Of a stretch of 64,000 bases of DNA, positions 60,064 to 64,000 are shown one piece after another. Each line of letters starts with the position of its first letter. The first letter of the stretch is position 1. Source of the stretch: Sporomusa silvacetica DSM 10669 (lineage in GTDB: Bacteria; Bacillota; Negativicutes; Sporomusales; Sporomusaceae). Both the position numbers and the translations under genes were made by a program. The stretch spans positions 1 through 64,000 of the forward strand of contig NZ_LSLK01000060.1 in NCBI RefSeq assembly GCF_002257705.1, given 5' to 3'. The notes under the pieces were generated by a model. It was given only the letters and a program-made list of their open reading frames with translations. It ran no database searches and had not been told where the DNA came from.

Positions 60064-60712
60064 TTCAGCCTGGGCTATATTCCGCAAAGACTTATTGTGT
60101 GAATTTCGCACTCGTTATGCCTTCGGAGCACTAATGATGCTGGCACTTATCACTCTGTCAAGTATCAGCATGACCCTTGCTGGAACCGCCCTTTCCTCAC
60201 CCATTGCCGCTACTTTACTATGGGTAATTCTCTTTTTTTGTGCGATGGCCGGGCTCTCAAGGACCTTTATTCACGAGCAAGAGACGGGAACACTGTTTAT
60301 CCTCCGCCTCTATGCCAATGGGCAAGCCGTATTAGCAGGCAAGCTATTGTATAACATCCTATTATTACAACTCATGACGCTATTTATTTTGCCACTATTT
60401 ATTGTTTTCCTCAATATCGAGATACAATTGTGGGGCCAATTACTGTTCGTATTGTTTTTAGGCACCACAGGAATTGCCTCAGTAGCAATACTGACCGCGC
60501 TGATGGTAGTCAGTACTGGCGCAAAAGGTTCTCTCTTCACTGTAATCACCTTTCCCGTTCTATTACCGCAATTTCTTACTGCCATTACGGCAACAGGCCT
60601 AATTTTATCAGGCATAGCTCCAAATTGGCGGGAGTTCTTTTTTTTAGCTGGTTATGATGTAACAATAATTGTCATAGCTTCACTGCTATTTGACTATCTA
60701 TGGTACGACTAG
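60035..60712 (+). CDS. ccmB: Heme exporter protein CcmB
   Basis: A 225-residue protein with six hydrophobic segments. It starts with the typical AWAIFRKDLLCEFRTRYAFGALM and later has AMAGLSRTFIHEQETGTL. The ATG at 60035 has GGAGG upstream; the longer frame to 59936 runs through ccmA. It is the membrane part of the CcmAB transporter. Confidence 0.93.
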   Translation: MLKKKLAWHDSAWAIFRKDLLCEFRTRYAFGALMMLALITLSSISMTLAGTALSSPIAATLLWVILFFCAMAGLSRTFIHEQETGTLFILRLYANGQAVLAGKLLYNILLLQLMTLFILPLFIVFLNIEIQLWGQLLFVLFLGTTGIASVAILTALMVVSTGAKGSLFTVITFPVLLPQFLTAITATGLILSGIAPNWREFFFLAGYDVTIIVIASLLFDYLWYD

Positions 60713-60723
60713 GAGGTTAAACT

Positions 60724-61392
60724 ATGAGCCAGAGTATACGTAACTCCATGCTAGCATTAGGTATATTGGGAGTATTGTATGCTGTATTTTTTCTTGTTCC
60801 ACCTGCGCAAGGATTAGGCGAAAAGGTGCGTATTGCCTTTTTTCATATTCCAGTTGCCTGGGTCTCGGTACTGGCGTTTGTGCTATCAGCATTTTGGGCT
60901 TTCCGGTATCTCAAAACGCGTCAACTTGAATATGACCAGAAAAGTGCCACAGCAGCCGGACTAGGATTAGTGTTCTGCCTACTTGCAACCGTCAGTGGTG
61001 CTGTATTTGCCAAAATAACCTGGGGCGCATACTGGAACTGGGACCCCAGACAAACTACCATTTTTATACTGCTGCTCATCTATGGTGCCAGTTTGGCTTT
61101 GCGATCAGCTATTGAAGACACTGAACAAAAAGCAAAAGTTTCGGCAATTTACTCCTTGCTAGCTTTTCTTACCATGCCGTTTCTGGTTTTTGTTATTCCC
61201 CGTTATTATTTCTCACTGCACCCAGCGCCAGTAATTAACGGCGCTGGCAAAATAGACATGGATATTACAATGCTGGTTGTACTTATCGCAGCAGTTGTAG
61301 TCTCTACTGCTGTTTTCTGGCAACTTCTTTGTTATTATGTTGGACGACCGAATAACCATGAGCCTGTAAAGCTGACAAAGGCCAGCTTATGA
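60724..61392 (+). CDS. ccmC: Heme lyase/delivery protein CcmC
   Basis: A 222-residue protein with six membrane segments. The tryptophan-rich WWD-type motif is WGAYWNWDPRQT at about residue 100, and histidine ligands for heme are in FFHIPVAW and near FSLHPAPV. It loads heme on CcmE. AGGAGGT is just upstream of the ATG at 60724. Confidence 0.95.
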   Translation: MSQSIRNSMLALGILGVLYAVFFLVPPAQGLGEKVRIAFFHIPVAWVSVLAFVLSAFWAFRYLKTRQLEYDQKSATAAGLGLVFCLLATVSGAVFAKITWGAYWNWDPRQTTIFILLLIYGASLALRSAIEDTEQKAKVSAIYSLLAFLTMPFLVFVIPRYYFSLHPAPVINGAGKIDMDITMLVVLIAAVVVSTAVFWQLLCYYVGRPNNHEPVKLTKASL

Positions 61393-61763
61393 CAATGAAA
61401 AAACGGTATAGCTTCGGCTTATGTATTGTTGTTAGTTTTTTTATCTTTAGCATGATCACTTTTAAAGACTCGCTTGCCCCCTATGTCAGCTTTGCTGAAG
61501 CTAAGACTGCCAACGGAACTGTTCAGGTGCAGGGAACTCCAACTAGCGACAGCATTTCAATTACCTCTGACAAAAAACTTTCCTTCCGGTTGCGCGATCA
61601 AACCGGCGAAGAAGAGTTAGTTGTTTACACTGGCGCAAAACCGGAGGGCCTTGAGTATGCAACCGGCATTGTTGCTATTGGCAAATATCAGAACAATCAA
61701 TTTCAAGCTGAAAAACTTCTGGTAAAGTGTCCATCTAAGTATCAAAGGAGCGTGAACCAGTAA
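61389..61763 (+). CDS. ccmE: Heme chaperone CcmE, CxxxY type
   Basis: A 124-residue protein with one N-terminal anchor and a small OB-fold domain. The heme-binding residue is expected near the end: here it is VKCPSKY with Cys114 and Tyr118, the CxxxY variant, instead of the HxxxY of E. coli. Such variants go with Ccm systems lacking CcmH. The start overlaps the ccmC stop (ATGA), and the stop overlaps the ccmF start. Confidence 0.9.
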   Translation: MTMKKRYSFGLCIVVSFFIFSMITFKDSLAPYVSFAEAKTANGTVQVQGTPTSDSISITSDKKLSFRLRDQTGEEELVVYTGAKPEGLEYATGIVAIGKYQNNQFQAEKLLVKCPSKYQRSVNQ

Positions 61764-63949
61764 TGACAGCCTACGCTGCTATCCTTCTTGCCCTAATCGC
61801 TACCGGGATCACTGTAGTTTTATATTTCAAAGCTTACCAATCAGCCCAGCCCTCTCCCAGCAGTGAAAAAACAGCTACCCTGTTCTATAAGGCAGCCGCC
61901 GTTGCGCTGGTCCTAGCTTCCGGCTATTTGCTGAGTTTATTGCTTACTGACAATTTCGGCTATGAATATGTTTTCAGCTATTCCGCTCGCAATCAGGCAC
62001 TTGCTTATAAAATATCTGCCTTTTGGGCCGGGCAGGAAGGTTCTTTCTTGCTGTGGTCGCTATTTCACGCAGGTTTCGGATTAATTCTTGCTCGGAAAAA
62101 AGCGCCGGCAGCTATGATGGCCTACTCGGCTTTACAGTTCTTACTGTTAGCCGTTGTGGTGGTTAAGAGTCCATTCAGACTTATGCCGGTAATCCAGCCT
62201 GACGGTATGGGCTTGAATCCACTGTTACAAGACCCTTGGATGGTTATCCATCCGCCCATTGTTTTCTTGGGCTATGCCGCTCTGGCAATGCCATTTGCAT
62301 GGGCAATTCACGGTCTTCTTACCGGTCGCCATAAAGAAGTAATTGCACAGGCCTTGCCCTGGACGTTATTCGCTTGGTCGTCTCTTGGGGCCGGCATATT
62401 CATCGGCGGATACTGGGCCTATAAAGTCCTCGGTTGGGGTGGCTATTGGGCATGGGACCCAGTCGAAAATTCTTCGCTTGTCCCTTGGCTTGTTACAGGT
62501 GCACTCCTTCATTTGCTCCTATTGGCCCGGGTGCGGGAAACAGCTGCAAAATACGCCTATTTGTCTGCGACTATTAACTTTGTCCTAGTTTTATACGGAA
62601 CTTATCTGACACGCAGCGGTGTGCTGAATAATTTTTCAACCCATTCTTTTAGTGACGAAGGTGTTGGCGTCATACTTGGTAACGTATTGTTTATTACGGC
62701 AGCTGGTGGACTGGCTGTGTTAGTCCGGTGCTGGCCAAAACTACCGCACGGAGATCTTTTTTTGCATATCAAGAGCCGGGAATTCTGTTTATGTATGACC
62801 GCTATCCTGCTGGCAGGTATCAGTATACTCATCTTTGCCGGTATGTCGACACCGCTGATTACAAGCTTTGCGGGCAACCCAGCTAGTCTTGGCCAATCTT
62901 TTTATAATACCGCCTGTCTGCCACTGGTTGCAGCCATGGTTCTACTATTATCGCAAGGCTCACTGCTGCATTGGTGTGAAAACTCCGGCCACTTTATCCG
63001 TAAGTACTGGTGGCTGCTCCTCATCGCCATTGCGGCGATCATCCCAGCGTTAACCCTTGGAATCCGCAGCCCTTTCGCACTCTTTACTGTCGGAACGGCC
63101 TTGGCAGCCGTTGTGTCAACGTTAATAGCCGTCCATACCAAAATGCTATCCTATCCGGCGGGCTTAACTCATATAGGTTTTTCGGTGGCGTTAATTGGTA
63201 TAGTATTTTCTTCTATGGCTACTCACTCTGTAGTAACCAGTTTTGAGCCCGATGTGCGTCAGGAAATCTTTGGCGAAGGAATAACCTATCTGGGTAAACA
63301 AACAGATACTTACGGAAACGGCTTTTATTATCAGTTTATACTGGATGACCCGCCAGGTACACAGTTACTTCCGCATACCAAACAACATAAAGATGGCAGC
63401 CCTGCTGTATACGAACCAGGTATTTACCGCGGACTTACCAGTGACATTTATCTGGCACCTGTGGTCTCTGAATCTAACGGGGAATTAAAGCTCCATAAAG
63501 GGGAAACCAGCAGTCGCGAAGGGCTGAATATCAAATTTATTCGTTTTAGCATGAATAGCGGCACCGATGGCGATATTAAAGCCTACGCCATACTGGAAGT
63601 AACCAAAGATGGCTTAGTTCAGGAAGTAAAATCCGAATTAACACCGCATAACGGTCAAATGCTTCCCCTCCCAGTCAGAGTTTACGATAATTATGAAATA
63701 ACCCTGACCTCTATTGCTATCAAAGATGGCTTAGCCGGAATTACTGTACGCAACCTAGCTTCTCCGTCAAAGCCGCAAAAATTGGATGCCGAAATTAGCC
63801 GTAAGCCCCTCATGAGCCTGGTCTGGTTAGGCACCATCCTAGTCACAATAGGCACCGCCTGGGCGGCATTGCAACGAAGCCACTGCACAGCTCACAACGA
63901 TTCACCGTCCGCTACTATTCAAAACTACATACCCACAAAGGAAGGGTAA
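61763..63949 (+). CDS. ccmF: Cytochrome c heme lyase CcmF
   Basis: A 728-residue protein with about fifteen membrane segments. The WWD motif is GWGGYWAWDPVENSSLVPW at about residue 220, and MVIHPPIVFLGYAALAMPFA holds a conserved heme His. The large C-terminal extracytoplasmic domain (about residues 495-680) ends in a last membrane segment SLVWLGTILVTIGTAWAAL. It joins heme to apocytochromes. It is complete, ending at 63949. CcmG, CcmH and CcmI are not seen in the window. Confidence 0.95.
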   Translation: MTAYAAILLALIATGITVVLYFKAYQSAQPSPSSEKTATLFYKAAAVALVLASGYLLSLLLTDNFGYEYVFSYSARNQALAYKISAFWAGQEGSFLLWSLFHAGFGLILARKKAPAAMMAYSALQFLLLAVVVVKSPFRLMPVIQPDGMGLNPLLQDPWMVIHPPIVFLGYAALAMPFAWAIHGLLTGRHKEVIAQALPWTLFAWSSLGAGIFIGGYWAYKVLGWGGYWAWDPVENSSLVPWLVTGALLHLLLLARVRETAAKYAYLSATINFVLVLYGTYLTRSGVLNNFSTHSFSDEGVGVILGNVLFITAAGGLAVLVRCWPKLPHGDLFLHIKSREFCLCMTAILLAGISILIFAGMSTPLITSFAGNPASLGQSFYNTACLPLVAAMVLLLSQGSLLHWCENSGHFIRKYWWLLLIAIAAIIPALTLGIRSPFALFTVGTALAAVVSTLIAVHTKMLSYPAGLTHIGFSVALIGIVFSSMATHSVVTSFEPDVRQEIFGEGITYLGKQTDTYGNGFYYQFILDDPPGTQLLPHTKQHKDGSPAVYEPGIYRGLTSDIYLAPVVSESNGELKLHKGETSSREGLNIKFIRFSMNSGTDGDIKAYAILEVTKDGLVQEVKSELTPHNGQMLPLPVRVYDNYEITLTSIAIKDGLAGITVRNLASPSKPQKLDAEISRKPLMSLVWLGTILVTIGTAWAALQRSHCTAHNDSPSATIQNYIPTKEG

Positions 63950-63975
63950 CCTGATCGGGTTGCGCTAAACTACAA

Positions 63976-64000
63976 AGCTCAGGCCCGGAAAGCCTGGGTT
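63976..64000 (+). terminator. Possible terminator cut by the window end
   Basis: CTCAGGC and GCCTGGG (63979-63998) form a short stem around CCGGAAA, followed by TT at the window end. It would close the ccm operon or lie before a next gene. Confidence 0.45.

Noticed and set aside
1..64000. CRISPR array, tRNA or rRNA genes
   Set aside because: No regularly spaced repeats, cloverleaf-like sequences or rRNA signatures were noticed by eye on either strand.

Overview
The window looks like chromosomal DNA of an anaerobic, diderm Firmicute of the Negativicutes, most likely a Sporomusa-like acetogen. Pointers are a corrinoid/methyl-tetrahydrofolate methyltransferase cluster with a RACo/RamA-type activator, a YedE/TusA/DUF3343 selenium-type cluster, a pentaheme NapC/NrfH-like cytochrome beside a Tat-exported flavoprotein, a Ccm cytochrome c maturation operon with a CxxxY-type CcmE, and GatCAB, LigA, PcrA and Lon-like proteins in a clostridial-type order. 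This assignment is inferred from gene content only. No rRNA, tRNA or CRISPR array was recognised.

Layout. About 0.1-18.7 kb is an accessory region made mostly of small regulator/target modules: PadR with an FtsW-like membrane protein, a MerR-type promoter with an MFS exporter, AraC/GyrI with a C45 acyltransferase, HxlR with a flavoprotein, TetR with two redox proteins, and tandem DGC zinc-binding proteins with a permease. Relics lie between them: a MerR stub, an internally deleted esterase, a truncated haloalkane dehalogenase, a group II intron tail, and IS1182- and IS1380-like transposase remnants. A ~128 bp direct repeat carrying the end of a merR gene and its 19-bp-spacer promoter flanks 2.2 kb of inserted genes.

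About 18.7-31.4 kb is conserved housekeeping on the minus strand: rlmD, a Lon-like protease, a CPBP protease, gatB-gatA-gatC, ligA and pcrA. From 31.4 to 43.4 kb lie the selenium-type cluster with a divergent LysR gene, a REC-GGDEF protein with an Hpt protein, the radical SAM/DNA-repair pair (TIGR03916/TIGR03915 type), a divergent polysaccharide deacetylase, a chemotaxis-like block (MCP, STAS, CheY, CheX-like) and a YajQ protein.

From 43.5 to 48.3 kb is a one-carbon module: methyl-THF:corrinoid methyltransferase, corrinoid protein, P47K/CobW-type GTPase, an unknown 148-residue protein, and a ferredoxin-ASKHA reductive activator. No substrate-specific methyltransferase is present here. TatA, a PucR-type regulator and a NifS-like cysteine desulfurase follow.

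From 51.6 to 64 kb is the most unusual part. A Tat/lipoprotein flavoenzyme and a pentaheme cytochrome diverge from a shared region and probably form an extracytoplasmic reductase. Next is an AT-rich five-gene run: two subunits of the 2-hydroxyacyl-CoA dehydratase/BcrBC/double-cubane family, their ASKHA ATPase activator, a 242-residue protein that resembles the middle domain of acetyl-CoA synthase and ends in a four-cysteine motif, and a CooC/AcsF-like nickel-maturation ATPase with the CxC motif. This combination suggests an undescribed ATP-driven low-potential reductase that contains, or is matured with, a nickel/Fe-S protein. The ccmABCEF operon then supplies the heme attachment the cytochrome needs.
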